Shown here in pieces: positions 48,447 to 59,627 of a stretch of 64,000 nucleotides of DNA; the stretch's first letter is position 1; each line of letters begins with the position of its first letter. Under the pieces are notes generated by a model. It made no database searches, was not told where the DNA came from, and saw only the letters and a program-made list of their open reading frames with translations. A program made the position numbers and the translations under genes. The DNA is from Phanerochaete sordida (lineage: Eukaryota > Basidiomycota > Agaricomycetes > Polyporales > Phanerochaetaceae), in contig BPQB01000024.1 of NCBI GenBank assembly GCA_019973155.2, positions 248,001-312,000 of the forward strand. Reading direction: 5' to 3'.

Positions 48447-50683
48447 ATGGCCATGACGGCGAACCATCCTCCGTCCGCTCGCGCAGCGGTGCAAGCGTCT
48501 CGACTGAAGGAGGAAGGCGACAAACTCTTCAAGTCGCAGAAATACGCTGCTGCGTGTGCCAAATATTCTGCGGCAATCGAGCTCGACAAGGACAACGCGG
48601 TGCTCTGGGCGAATCGAGGGGCTTGCTTGTGGGCCGTGGCCAAGTAAGTGACAGTCGTCCGACCGCATGCTCTCGCTGACACTTGGAATTCGTTCGCCTC
48701 GTAGCTACATCGATGCTGCAAGAGACTGCGAGGTGGTGAGCGATGCACGCTCAGGCGTGCGAACCCTGGTCGACGAACTCACCCTCCGCGTTCGCAGGCG
48801 ACTCGTCTGAACCCGAAGTACACCAAAGCATGGGTCCGACTTGCCCGGTGCTACGAGGTACGATTTGTTCCAGATACCGCGGTTCTGTCTCTGACATCTA
48901 TACAGCGAGTCACGAAGTACAGCGACAGCCGCGACGCGTATATCGAGGCCATGAAGCTGCTGCAGGGAGACGATCTTTCCGTCGCAGACAAAAGTCTCAA
49001 ACGGCAATGCCACGAGGGCCTGAAGATAGTCCTGGAGAGGATCGCAAACGGCTCTGTGGCGACATTCTGTCCGACCAGCGACGTCCCGCAGCTTCCTTGG
49101 ATGAAGGCCTATAGCATGCGCCAGGAAATTTGCAAGATGACAAAGGAGCCTGCGTCGCTCACCAGCGTACGTGTACATGCAACGATTTTTGTTCTCCAAA
49201 GCTGAGAGAATATTGTAGGGATGGATCCTTCTAGATGCTTATCGAGTACGTATGCTGTCTTCCCAATTGTGAGGGCGCCATGCTCAATTCCTCTAGCAAA
49301 TGCGAAAGGGACTGGATCTGCTCAAGAAGATTCGTAGCGGAAATGTTTCGGACGATCCGAGAGAAGATGAAGTGTACGGCGAATGCGGCGTATGTGCGCG
49401 TACTTCACTATCAAACATGACATGCTGACAAAACTCAGGCTTTGGAAAGCATGACGGCCGGCATCATGATCTGCGAGCGGGTCATGTTCATCGACATAGT
49501 CGACTTCGAGTGGAGATATGACATGCAAGGTATTAAATCTTCCCCCTCCGTGCTGAGATGATCTCACTCAGTATATGCAGTGGAGCTTGAATGTCGAACG
49601 TACAAGGCCTTTCGAGAAGACACTTTGAATGGGGTTATCGCTGCAGCTGAGGCCATGCAGGCCAAAAAAGGCTGGGCTGCCGTGTGTCTTCCTCTGACAG
49701 CGACTCTCCGGTAAGTCTCTACCGTACTCCACGACATGATTCCCCGGCTGACCCCAGGCCAGCACCTGGATTCTGATGGCGCATATGGCCGATTCCCTCG
49801 AGGGAAATGTAACGGAAGCGTTGGATCTCTTCAATAACGCAGTCGCACTGTTGGAATGGGCTTACAAGAACATCCCTGAGCCGCATCGCGGTGGCCTCTT
49901 CCAAAGGACAATCTTGCGCAGGCTCAAATGTCTGAGACTGGAGTGCTACGCCAACGTCGGTCTCCGTCACATCGTCTTTGCCCGTCAGGCACTGAATGGC
50001 TCTGCAGGCTCGCCGACGAAACAAGGCCAAATATTCGCTCGCCGTGATCCGCAGCCAGGCCAAGGCCATTCTTGCAGACCTCGACGCCGAGGGTCCTCCC
50101 GCTGCGGACGTGACCCCGACCCACAAGCTCGCGTACTACGTCTATCCGCGTGCGCTCGCAAACCTGTACGTGCCCACCCCCGTCTCCTTGTCCGCCCTGC
50201 TGACAACCCGCCAGGATGCTCGGCTCGTACTACGATGGCCTCGGTGTCATAGCGTCGCAGCAGGGAGACAGAGTGAAGGTGCACGAAAGCTACGCGACGG
50301 CCGCCGAGCACCTGCTGCGCGCGGTCGAGCTGTACCCCAAGGACGACGAGAAGCATCTCGGTACGCCTTCTTCATCTCCCATCCCGCGAACGCGCACTGA
50401 CGCACAACCAGAAACACTCATCTATGCCATCGACGCGATGCTCTTCGCAGACGCGTACACCGTCCGCGAGGCCCTCGACGCGCTGGAGCGCCTGCGCGAC
50501 GGCGTGCCCGTGGTCGACCGCCTCTGGGGCGGCTCCGCGAACGCGAAGGTGCGCGGCACGAAGGTGTTCGAGCTGCGCATGGTCGAGCTCGAGATGCGCC
50601 GCGCGCTGGAGGCGGGCGAGGTCTCGATGGGGAGTATCGCGGTCAGGCCGAATATTGGTCTGGATTTCGGGGGTGGGAGGTAG
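48447..50683 (+). CDS. TPR-repeat protein of unknown function
   Basis: Multi-exon gene running from MAMTANHPPSARAAVQ at 48447 to DFGGGR-stop at 50683. The N-terminus has a Hop/Sti1-like TPR pair (LKEEGDKLFKSQKYAAACAK, then LDKDNAVLWANRGACLW) followed by NPKYTKAWVRLARCYE, a classic TPR helix pair that may bind chaperone C-termini. The middle (SRDAYIEAMKLLQGDDLSVA, CPTSDVPQLPWMKAY) and C-terminal parts (ILADLDAEGPP; YYDGLGVIASQQGDRVKVHE; HLLRAVELYPKDDEKH; ALDALERLRDGVPVVDRLW) are helical with more TPR-like units. About eight short introns are needed, and several exon ends are approximate. It looks like a single-copy agaricomycete protein. I do not recognise its role. Confidence 0.72.
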
Positions 50684-51141
50684 GGCGTGTGACGGCCTTG
50701 GAGGTGGTCTTGCTGGATGGGTGGGATTGGAATTCTTCTGTGCTGCTGAATCTTATGCATATCTTCGTCTCTATGGGTATTTTTGCGCGCAGCACGGGAA
50801 CTTGGAAGGCGTCGAAGCTGCTCAGTGCTCGAGCCTCCGCCAAAGGTCTGCGGCCCGGTCTTGCCGGATATGTCACGTGCATGACGCGCCCGTGCGCGCC
50901 GCGCGCTGGCAGCCTGCCAACGGTTTCGTCGCGTCGGCGACGCCGCCACCCCGCCGCGCGTGCACGTGCCGGAGGACAATAAAGCGCGATGGGAGCTCTC
51001 GCGCTTCATTGTGCTCCGCCAGCTGTGTTCCCACCACCTCCCACATCCGAACCTTTCGCTGCGCCACTCCTTGGCTCTCGTCTGCTCGCGACGCCGTGCT
51101 ACCCCGCCCGCCCATAACATCGCGCCTTCACACTCACCGAT
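50684..51141. promoter_or_regulatory. Intergenic, promoter of FunK1 kinase A
   Basis: About 460 nt of non-coding sequence between two plus-strand genes. Long frames seen here on both strands are shadows of GC-rich coding sequence on either side. Confidence 0.4.
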
Positions 51142-53291
51142 ATGTCTGCCTTTGTTGCTGCGATCCCACCAAGGGAGTTTACTGCCAGGTTCATGGATAC
51201 CGGACGGGACCTGCCACCGGCGCCGGCTTCGGACTTTGCTCCGGTGGCTTGCTCGACGACCGACGCAGAGGCGCGGGAAGCCTTCGTACGAAACGCCTGT
51301 CGTCGCGAGCGATGCGTGACCTAACACTCGAGATTACTTCAGATACGCGTCATAGAGGGTTCGAATGCCTGCCCAGGCGTGCGCTTCTACATCCCAAAGC
51401 TCAAGAAGCGGCAGCGAGCGGCGTTCTGCGACGAAGACGAAAGTAGGAATGACAATCTTGTCGCGCCGCATACATCGGTAGCGGCGTGCCCTCTCAAAGG
51501 GGAGCGAAGTAGAGCTCCCCGGAAGAATCTCTCCCAATATTACGACTTCGCCACCAGCCTACTCGGAGTCGAGGTTTTGGCAGATCGCGAAAGCGACCCT
51601 TTCTTGGACCCAGAGGAATCCTCCGGGTCTACAAACATCATGCGAAACACCATCGGGGCCAACGCCGCTCGCGGACGCATCCTCAGAAGCACACAAGCCC
51701 TCTTCGCCCGGCAACACCGCACCTTCCTCTTCTCGCTCGTCCTCGCCGGCACCCGCGCCCGGTTCCTGCTGCTGGACCGCTCAGGCGTGCTCATCAGCGA
51801 GAGCTTCGACTACGTCCACTCCCCAGACGTCCTCGCCGGCTTCCTGTGGCGCTTCGCACACATGGACGCCGCGGCGCGCGGGCTCGACGCGTCTGCGGTG
51901 CTCGCGACGCGCCATGAGGCTGCGCTCTTCGCCGACGCCGTCCACGCCTTCCTCGATCCTGCGGAACCGTCGCACGCGGCGCGCGCGCTCCCGGACGCCG
52001 AGCTATCGCTCGACCACACCGACACGTACCCGATCTGGAAGATCACCGTGCCCGGCGCCGCGGGGCCCACGGAGCTCGTCGCGCAACGCCCCTTCGCAGG
52101 ACGCCCCGCGCTCGTGGGGCGCTGTATGCGCGGGTACCTCGCGTACGATCTGCACGCACGCCGGCTCGTCTTCCTCAAGGACACCTGGCGCTGGGACGAG
52201 CCAAGGCTCCGGCCCGAGTGCGATGTTTATCGGCAGCTGGAAGAGGCTGGGGTGCCGAGCGTGCCGCGGGTCGAGTATGGTGGGGATGTTGGTGGCGCGG
52301 ATGGGAGTGGGACGAGGGTTGGTGGGCTGTGCGAGGAGAAGCCGGAGTGGTTGAGTGTGGGACGTGGGTTAAAGGGATTCGTGCATCATCGCGTCGTGCA
52401 GGATGTCACCTATTCACTGGACACGGTGCGCGATGAGCGGGAGCTGATACAAGCGCTGCACGATACGATCATCGGTGCGCACATTTCTTCTTCTCTGATG
52501 ATGAGGCTAAGACCCATCTCTAGCACTGGACAAAACTTACGACGACCTCGGCATCCTCCATCGCGACCTCAGCGTCGAGAACATCCGGCTCGACGCACAC
52601 AGCCGGTGCGTGCTCAGCGACTGGGACTGCGCCGGCCCGCCCGCGCGCTCCGGAGAGCCCTTCGTGCGTGCCCTCCCTGCTTTCCTCGCAGCATATATGC
52701 TCACAAGCATAGCAGGGCACGTCACAATTCATGTCCACCCGCCTGCACTACGACCCTCCGTGCCAGAACACGCTCACCGACGACCTCCAATCCGTGTTCT
52801 GGGTCCTAGCCGTCGTCGCCACGTCCCGCTTCGCGCGCACGCGCGCCGGACTGCCCCACGCACTCCTCGCGCCCGAGCCCGGCACGTGCGGGCTCGCGGC
52901 GCTCGTAAACGCCAAAGCCGAGGTGCTGCGCAGAGGCGGGAAGCTCTGGGAGGCGAGGTTTGGCTGCAAGGCGCTCGAGGAGCTGCTGGGCGGACTGACA
53001 GAGGCGTGGGGCGAGTATTCGCGGGCGGGCGAGGGAGACATGTGCGATGCGCGCAGCGGGGAGATACGAGATCAGGTGGCGCGGCCGGACTTTTGGCGCA
53101 AGAAGTTCGCGGCTGCGCTGAGGGTGCTTGACGAGGAAGAGGCTGCGCGGGATGGGCTATCTGCGGCAGTGCCGACTTCGTGTGCGGGTTCGAAGCGTAA
53201 GGCTGTCGAGGACCTGGATGAGTGTGTGTGTCGGGGCGCGCGACGGTCGAAACGACTTAGAGCGATGCGCGATGGCGCACGATGTTTATAA
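51142..53291 (+). CDS. FunK1-type protein kinase, copy A
   Basis: Fungal-type protein kinase of the FunK1 family, which is expanded in mushroom-forming fungi. Exons 51142-51285, 51343-52474, 52524-52663 and 52716-53291 join over 57, 49 and 52 nt introns into 663 residues. The N-terminal region has MSAFVAAIPPREFTARFM and CPGVRFYIPKLKKRQ. A large N-lobe follows (YLAYDLHARRLVFLKDTWR, VYRQLEEAGVPSVPRV). The catalytic loop HRDLSVENIRLD and an Asp-containing DFG equivalent, LSDWDCAGPP, are intact. After GTSQFMS comes the C-lobe with TLTDDLQSVFWVLAVV. The tail GSKRKAVEDLDE...RRSKRLR looks like a bipartite nuclear signal. Start chosen because kinases B and C share the same N-terminal module. It is convergent with the pseudokinase. 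Confidence 0.9.
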
Positions 53292-53453
53292 TCCAGGAGA
53301 TTTTCGTGCAGCCTCTATTGCATAGACTGTCTTAGAGATTCGCGATGGTGTTGGGATGAGAGTAGACAGCATATATTCAAGGAGACCGTCGTGACACATG
53401 TGTCTCCATACGACGACACAAATTACAAAACCGAGAAGCACACTGGCCCCCAA

Positions 53454-56278
53454 CTACTTACCTTTGCCCCTCATGCGCCGCACGAGGCCGCGCATAGGCG
53501 TCTTGGCCTTCACAGGGCTCAAAGGCTGATCCGCTTCCTTGGTCTTCTTGGGGGTAACAGTGTCTCGCACCTTTTGGAGGAAACCACCCTTCTTCCGCTT
53601 CGGGGTCTGAGGCGCAGAGATATGCTGAAGGACGTCCTGCGCAGTCGAGGACGGAGCCTGTGGCAAAGCAGAGGCCGCTGTCATCTGCACGTCCGCATCA
53701 TCGGGTACCGCCAAAGCTGGATCGCCAGAGGCAAGAGGCACAGGACCCGGCTTCGGACCAGGAAGTGGAGCTGGAACCTGGGGCGGCAGCTTCTTGAGCT
53801 TGCGCGTGCGACGGGCCAGCTCTTCAGGCGACATCCTAGTTGGTGGGGCAACCAGTATGGGAGGGTGCACAGATACGCTGCTGTTCTCTTTGTCGCCCGC
53901 AGACCTCAGGTCGCCATCCGCAGGCCTCTTGTTTCCGATGTTGAAATCTAGAGTGAGGGTGCTGGCCTTCCGGGAGACACGAGTGCCATCAGTGGTCTTA
54001 CCTACAGCGTTGACGACGGTCGGCGGCGTGGCTTTCCCAGCTGGGTACGTGTGCGGGAGGCCCTGGATACGCACAGCCTGCGAGAGGGAGGGCTGGTCTT
54101 TCTTGCTGAGCTGGTCCTTTGCGGGCGAGAGGCCGCGGATCATCTGACCCTCCCACCCAAGCTGCTTGAGCGCGAGCTCGATTTGGTGGAGGTACCACTG
54201 CGGGTCGGCGACCGTCGCGGCAAGGGATGCGAACTCGGGCGAGCGGAACTCTTCGTCGACAGAGAGGAGACTGTAGTAGTTGCGCCAAGTCCGCACGAAA
54301 AGCTGGAAGATATCGCTGAGTGGACGGCACGTGAACTTGATCTCGTGGAGTTGGTTGCGGAGGTAGCCCTCCTTGTGGATATAGTCGAGGGACGTGATTT
54401 TTCCTTTGGCATTTACCTGCTCCTTATTTGGGCTGAAAAAGTCGCCGTCTTGCATGAGGATCCTGTCGTTCTTCGGCTCGATGTAGACGAGAGCGGCGTA
54501 TACGAAACACCAGAACCACGACTCGACTTCGTCGATAAGTTCAGGGTGCACCGCTGCACCATCGGATGCAGCCTTCATCAGCCGTATAGACATAAACTGG
54601 GACGTTGCCTAAAACTGGGTTAACGAGTGACTCCTAGTCTGAGACGGTGTGACGGCGTACCGCGGCATATCCAGCTCTTTCCTTGTACCGATGGGCATTG
54701 TGCCAGCCACACAAGATGCCCGTGATACCTCCTCCCTCTCTAAGCACCCACTGTATGCGTTTCGGAGTGATATCGCCGTGTATGAGTCTAAGCTTGTCCC
54801 ATGAATCCTTGACAGCTTCAGAAAATAGTAAATGCGTGTGGTCAAAGGTAAAGCTGTAAGACACACGCACCATGAAGCGCATCCCGGAACACCATAAGAA
54901 GCTCCCTGCAGCTCTTCACCAGGTGGACGGGGAAGCCGACGGGTTCGAGATGTCGCTGATGTACCCGTGCATGCATTTTCGGAGGACCGTTGCAGGGGCC
55001 GCGCCATGGCGCGTTATCCGGAGACGCCGCTGCATCTTGTGTCGTGGTCTTCTGGGGTTCTGTCTCTCCAGGCTCGAAAACATCCCCGCCGCTCTCCACC
55101 TGGAAGGTGTGCGAGACCCCCGCATCGAAAAGCGCTCGGTAGGTCGCATACTCCGATACCGTTCCATCGACGCGCCACGAGTCCCGCATGGTGTACACCT
55201 CGGGCCCATCTGGATTGACGGCGAGGTACAGGCGCATTCCATAGCCAAGCGGGCCGTACTCAGAGTAGAAAGGCTGGCTCGTCAAGACGTAGCGAACCTT
55301 GCTGGGCGACCTCTCGTCCGTCACAGCGACCTTCTCGACCGGCAGTTTTGACGGCATTCCGAGGTATTCCTCGATCTGTGCTTGATTTCTTCCAATACGA
55401 AAGAGCCAGAGGGGAATGGCTGTGCGGTAGTGGCGGGTTTCGCTTGGGCTGGCAGGTAGGACTGTGATATCGTGACCGCGTTCGCGACGACCCATCTGGT
55501 AGTAGGCTCGGACCAAACGTGGGACCCAGGGCACGACGGTCGGGTCGAATGATTCACTGACGATGGCACCAGCACGATCCCAGCGAACTATCTGTGCAAA
55601 TTTGCGGTTGAGAATGACCTGGTATACTGCAGTTCGGTGTTGGTGGACCATCTGCTTCGCTGCGTAGAGTGCGAGCTGCCCGCGAGCCGAACTGCCGCCC
55701 TGACTCTCGATGCTTGCCCCGGCCACCCAAACTAGCGTGAAGGGCATGACCTCGTCCTCGAACTTCCCCTCGACAACGAAGTCCATGGTCATAAAGTTGA
55801 ACGCAGCTTTCAAAACCCTAGAGGTGGGGCCTGGCATACGGTGTCGCGATACCTGGTCGTTTGGGGGGACTTGTAAGCCATTATCTGGCTTGAGTTTGGA
55901 CAACTCCGTTGTGGCATCCGAAGAAATGAGAATGGCAGTATTAACGGGGAGGTCTTCTTGCTGCATAGCGGCTGCCTAGGACCACACACGATTCAGCATG
56001 CTGAAGCGAAAGGCTCATAGTTCGAAACTTACCCAGGGGCCGTACATTTCTCTCTCCTTCTTCGACTTGCCGAAGGCCTCGTAGTCCCCTAGCGTCCGGT
56101 TTCCATCGTCAAGAACTTGTGCACCGGGAAAATGGTCTGCGAAGAACTGGGGCAACGGCATGTGACCGACGAAATACCCTGTCAGGGACAAGGCGAGATG
56201 CTGACGTTCATGCTCGTTGAGGAGGACATTCCATGCGTATTCGGGTAAAAATATTGGATCGGTGGGGATGATGTCCAT
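53454..56278 (-). CDS. FunK1-type predicted pseudokinase, copy D
   Basis: Exons 56278-56033, 55975-54871, 54815-54661 and 54608-53454, with introns of 57, 55 and 52 nt, give 886 residues. It begins MDIIPTDPIFLPEYAWNVL, a different N-terminus from copies A-C. A FunK1-like N-lobe follows (LTSQPFYSEYGPLGYGMRLY; VYTMRDSWRVDG). The catalytic loop reads IHGDITPKRIQW: HRD has become HGD and the metal-binding Asn is Arg. The DFG/DWD position reads CGWHNAH with no Asp, so catalysis is unlikely. ATSQFMSIRLM and EVESWFWCFVYAAL mark the C-lobe. A roughly 250-residue Pro/Ser-rich basic tail (TPKRKKGGFLQKVRDTVTPK) follows. The coding end GGT AAG TAG could also be a splice donor (see findings). Confidence 0.85.
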
Positions 56279-57011
56279 GACGTGCCTCGAAGCGATGCCT
56301 AAGGCCGAAAGTGTAGCGAAGTATTTGGAACGGAAGTATTGGATGTGGTCGCAGAGGTAAGCTTGAGAGCGGGATCAAGGGAAATCCCGCCTACATCTGC
56401 TTGACTTATATACACAGTGGCGGCCCCCGTGGTCTGTGCACCGCTTCATTCGTGATTGCTGAGGCCACCCAGGAAAAACAGTCTAGGCATAGAATGAATT
56501 GGTACGCTTTCTCGCAGACAAGGCTCGCCTACATTGTTCCAACATTGAGAGCCACGGACGAACTGTTGTACGCTTCGCACGCGGCACAGCAAAGACCATT
56601 CATGAATTGTGTGTTCCTATAGTTACTTAACCTTGTGGCACCCTAGCCAAGCGTGTTTTTCATTGAGGAACAGAAAGTCGCATGCACATATTTCCTCCTC
56701 GGAGCTGCATTAAGGCAGTCTTGCTAGTCGGACTTACCAAAACAACCGCATTGAAAGTAGCAAATATTATCTGTGCTTGACTCGACTGGATGGAGTCTAG
56801 GGAAAGTTCTCGCGGGCGCGCAGTGCGGCCGCCGCGCAAATCACGTGCCCTACACGTCCACGCGCCGGGCCTGAGCAGTAGACGCCGAACCTTTCCCCAA
56901 ACCACGACGATCCGGTTCGCGACCTCCTGCCCGTCTCCACCGACCGCTTTCTTGGTCTTGTCCTCCCCGACTCCCTTCGACCGCTATACGACTTGCTTAA
57001 CACTAGCCTCG
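56279..57011. promoter_or_regulatory. Divergent promoter region, FunK1 D / FunK1 B
   Basis: About 730 nt between oppositely transcribed FunK1 genes. It must hold both promoters. Sequence at 56880-57010 resembles the upstream of kinase C (59480-59627), including a shared cgccgaa-ctttcccca-like leader, which suggests the promoter was duplicated with the gene. Confidence 0.45.
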
Positions 57012-59300
57012 ATGTCTTCCCAGCGTGACTTTGTTGGCGCCATCCCGCCTCAGGAATTTCTTGACACGTTCATGAAGCCGGATATCGCCCTAGTGCCTGC
57101 ACCAACCATGGATTTTTCTCGCGTCTATACCTGCGAAAACAACGAAGATGCGTGCAAGGCCTTGGTAAGCTATTCTCCGCCAGCTGGACATATTACGCGC
57201 GTTATTTACTTCAGGGTAGATACGCACTCTCGACAGCTCTGAGCTCTGCCCAGGTCTCAAGTTCTACCTGCCGAAACTGAAGAAGCGGCAAGCTGAGGAA
57301 CTTCGAGCTGATAGCGAGAAAGACATGGACGAAGACACCCGCGAGCTCAATATCGCTTGCCACCCGTCAGTCGTTGGCCGCAAGCACAAACCAGCCAGAA
57401 GCAAGTTCCCTAGGAGGAACCTGTACGAATACTACAACTTTTCCACCACGGTTCTTGCGGTAAACTCTGCCGTTCGTCAAGACGAAGATCCGTTTGTGGA
57501 TCGCGAAGTCCGCGATAACGCGACCACCCGGAGTCCACTGCTGCATCCTGCGGGCGACACGAACGACGAGGGCGTATTCGACATAGGCACTGTGGAGGCG
57601 TACATCGCGCGCATTCAGCTCTTCAATAGTGCGCAGGCTCTCTTCCTCCGTCAGCATAGAACACGCCTCTTCCAACTTCTTCTCGTCCCTAGGGGAGCTC
57701 GGTTTATCTTGTTCGACCGTTCTGGGGCTATAGTCAGCCAGCGGTTTGACTATTTGAAGACCCCCGACACGCTAGCCGACTTCTTTTGGCGGGTTTCGAA
57801 CATGAGCGATGCTGCTCGCGGACTGGATCCTGCGGCAGTTCTGGCGACCCAGCAAGAGGCCCATCTGTTCAGAGAGGCGATCTACGACTTTGTAAGGGCC
57901 TGTCAGCTCTCTAGCGACAACGAAGAGAAGCGACGCATGCTCCCCGATGCGGAGCACAACCTAGACAACTCGGACACGTACCCCGTTTGGACTATCCAGG
58001 TCTCCAACAGCGTCACTGGGACTTCGACAAGATTGGTCACACAGAAGCCGTTCGCAGGACACGCGCCTCTCTTTGGTCGCGGAACTCGCGCTTACGTTGC
58101 CTATGATACGAAACAGCAGCGGCTCGTATTCTTCAAAGATTCGTGGCGCGCGAAGACCGGATGCACACGACCCGAGTTCGACGTCTACCAAAACTTGCAG
58201 TCAAGCGGAGTGCCTTTTGTCCCAGAGGTCATGTATGGTGGTGACGTCCGTGACCCCGATGGCAATCCTCAGCGAACGATCGTCGATGCGGTGCAGGCAC
58301 AAAACGCTTCGTGGCGCCTGACGGACACTCCACTTTACGGGAAGATCCATCATCGCATCGTTCAGGACATATTCTACCCACTTGAGTCCGTCGCGGATGA
58401 GCAAGAGCTAATACAGGCTCTACATGACACGATCTTGGGTGCGAATTTCTCAAGTGATTTGAATCTGCGATGTACTGTTCTCACCACCTCACATGCTAGC
58501 GATCGACAAAACATATCAAGCCTTGGGTATCCTCCATCGAGATATAAGCAGCCAGAACGTCATGCTGGACTCGCGAGGCCAGTGCGTACTGAGCGACTGG
58601 GATCATGCTGGACCGCCTGATTCTGACGAAGGGGCCGTAGTAAGTCCACGTTAGCTCTGATTGTGCCGCAGTCTGACCGGAACTACTCCAGGGAACAATG
58701 CAGTTCATGTCCATCCGACTCCTCTTCGACGACACCGTCCACAACGAGCTCGTCGACGACCTCCAATCCGTATTCTGGGTCCTGAACTACGTCGCGATCG
58801 TGCGCTTCGCGCAGCACTACGACAAACTCGCGCCCGGGCTCTTCGAGGGCGGCGGGCCGAGCCAACGCGCCACGTGCGGCGGAGACAAGCTCCTCGACAT
58901 GTGCAAGCCCACGCTGTACGCGGGCCGCTACCGCAGCGCGGCGCTCACCGCGCTCATCCGCGACCTCGCCGAGGCGTGGACACTCTTCGTGCGGCAGCAG
59001 ACCGCGCCGGCGGCCGAGTTGGAGGAAGACGATGAGCCTGATATGCTCGAGCTCGCGCCGCAGCCGAAGTATTGGCTCGAGAAGTTTGCGAAGGCGCTGC
59101 GCGAGTGCGATGCGGAGAAGGAGGCGGCGCGCGGCGCGTTGGAGGCGATGGAGGCAGCTGTGTCCGCTGAGATTCTTGAGGAGCCGCACGTCGCGCGCGC
59201 AGGGACCAAACGCAAGGCCGCGGAGGATGTGCCCGCTGAGGATGGACGTTGCCTGGTGCGGCGGTCGAAACGACTTAGAGCTCAGCGGCAGCGCAAATAA
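57012..59300 (+). CDS. FunK1-type protein kinase, copy B
   Basis: Exons 57012-57164, 57220-58438, 58500-58639 and 58692-59300 join over 55, 61 and 52 nt introns into 706 residues. N-terminal module MSSQRDFVGAIPPQEFLDTF and CPGLKFYLPKLKKRQ. The N-lobe has FAGHAPLFGRGTRAYVAYD and LVFFKDSWR. Catalytic loop HRDISSQNVMLD and metal-binding CVLSDWDHAGPPDSDEG are both intact. GTMQFMSIRLLFDD and ELVDDLQSVFWVLNYV mark the C-lobe. The tail is AGTKRKAAEDVP...RRSKRLRAQRQRK. It is a tandem paralogue of copy C, nearly collinear with the same exon phases and exon sizes, which points to recent duplication. Substrate unknown; the basic tail suggests nuclear location. Confidence 0.92.
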
Positions 59301-59627
59301 TAGACGTATCGTGCAGGTTTCGAATTTGCCGCGTCGTGGGAAGGATGCGCGTTTCGTAACAGCCGTCTTGCGTATAATGCTCTCTCGTCAGTGGTGGGAA
59401 GGGACTACGTGATCGCGATTGGCTGCGGGCGGCGGGAGGCGGGCCTTCATACAGATCACGTGTCCAGCGCGTCGCGGTTTGAGCAGCAGCCACAGACGCC
59501 GAATCTCTCCCCAAAACCACGACGACCTGGCTCACGACTTCTTGACCCGTCTTTTCTGATAGCTCTATTGCTCTTATCCCTCCTACCTCTCTACCACCAC
59601 GATATAATCTCCTTGAGTCCGACCTCG
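59301..59627. promoter_or_regulatory. Promoter region of FunK1 copy C
   Basis: About 330 nt between two tandem kinase genes. A GATATAATC word at about 59600-59608 lies just upstream of the ATG at 59628. Part of the segment resembles the upstream of copy B. Confidence 0.45.

Noticed and set aside
50422..51446. Overlapping 301- and 340-codon frames on opposite strands
   Set aside because: Shadows of the TPR gene's last exons running into non-coding GC-rich sequence. Composition is Arg/Ser/Ala-rich.
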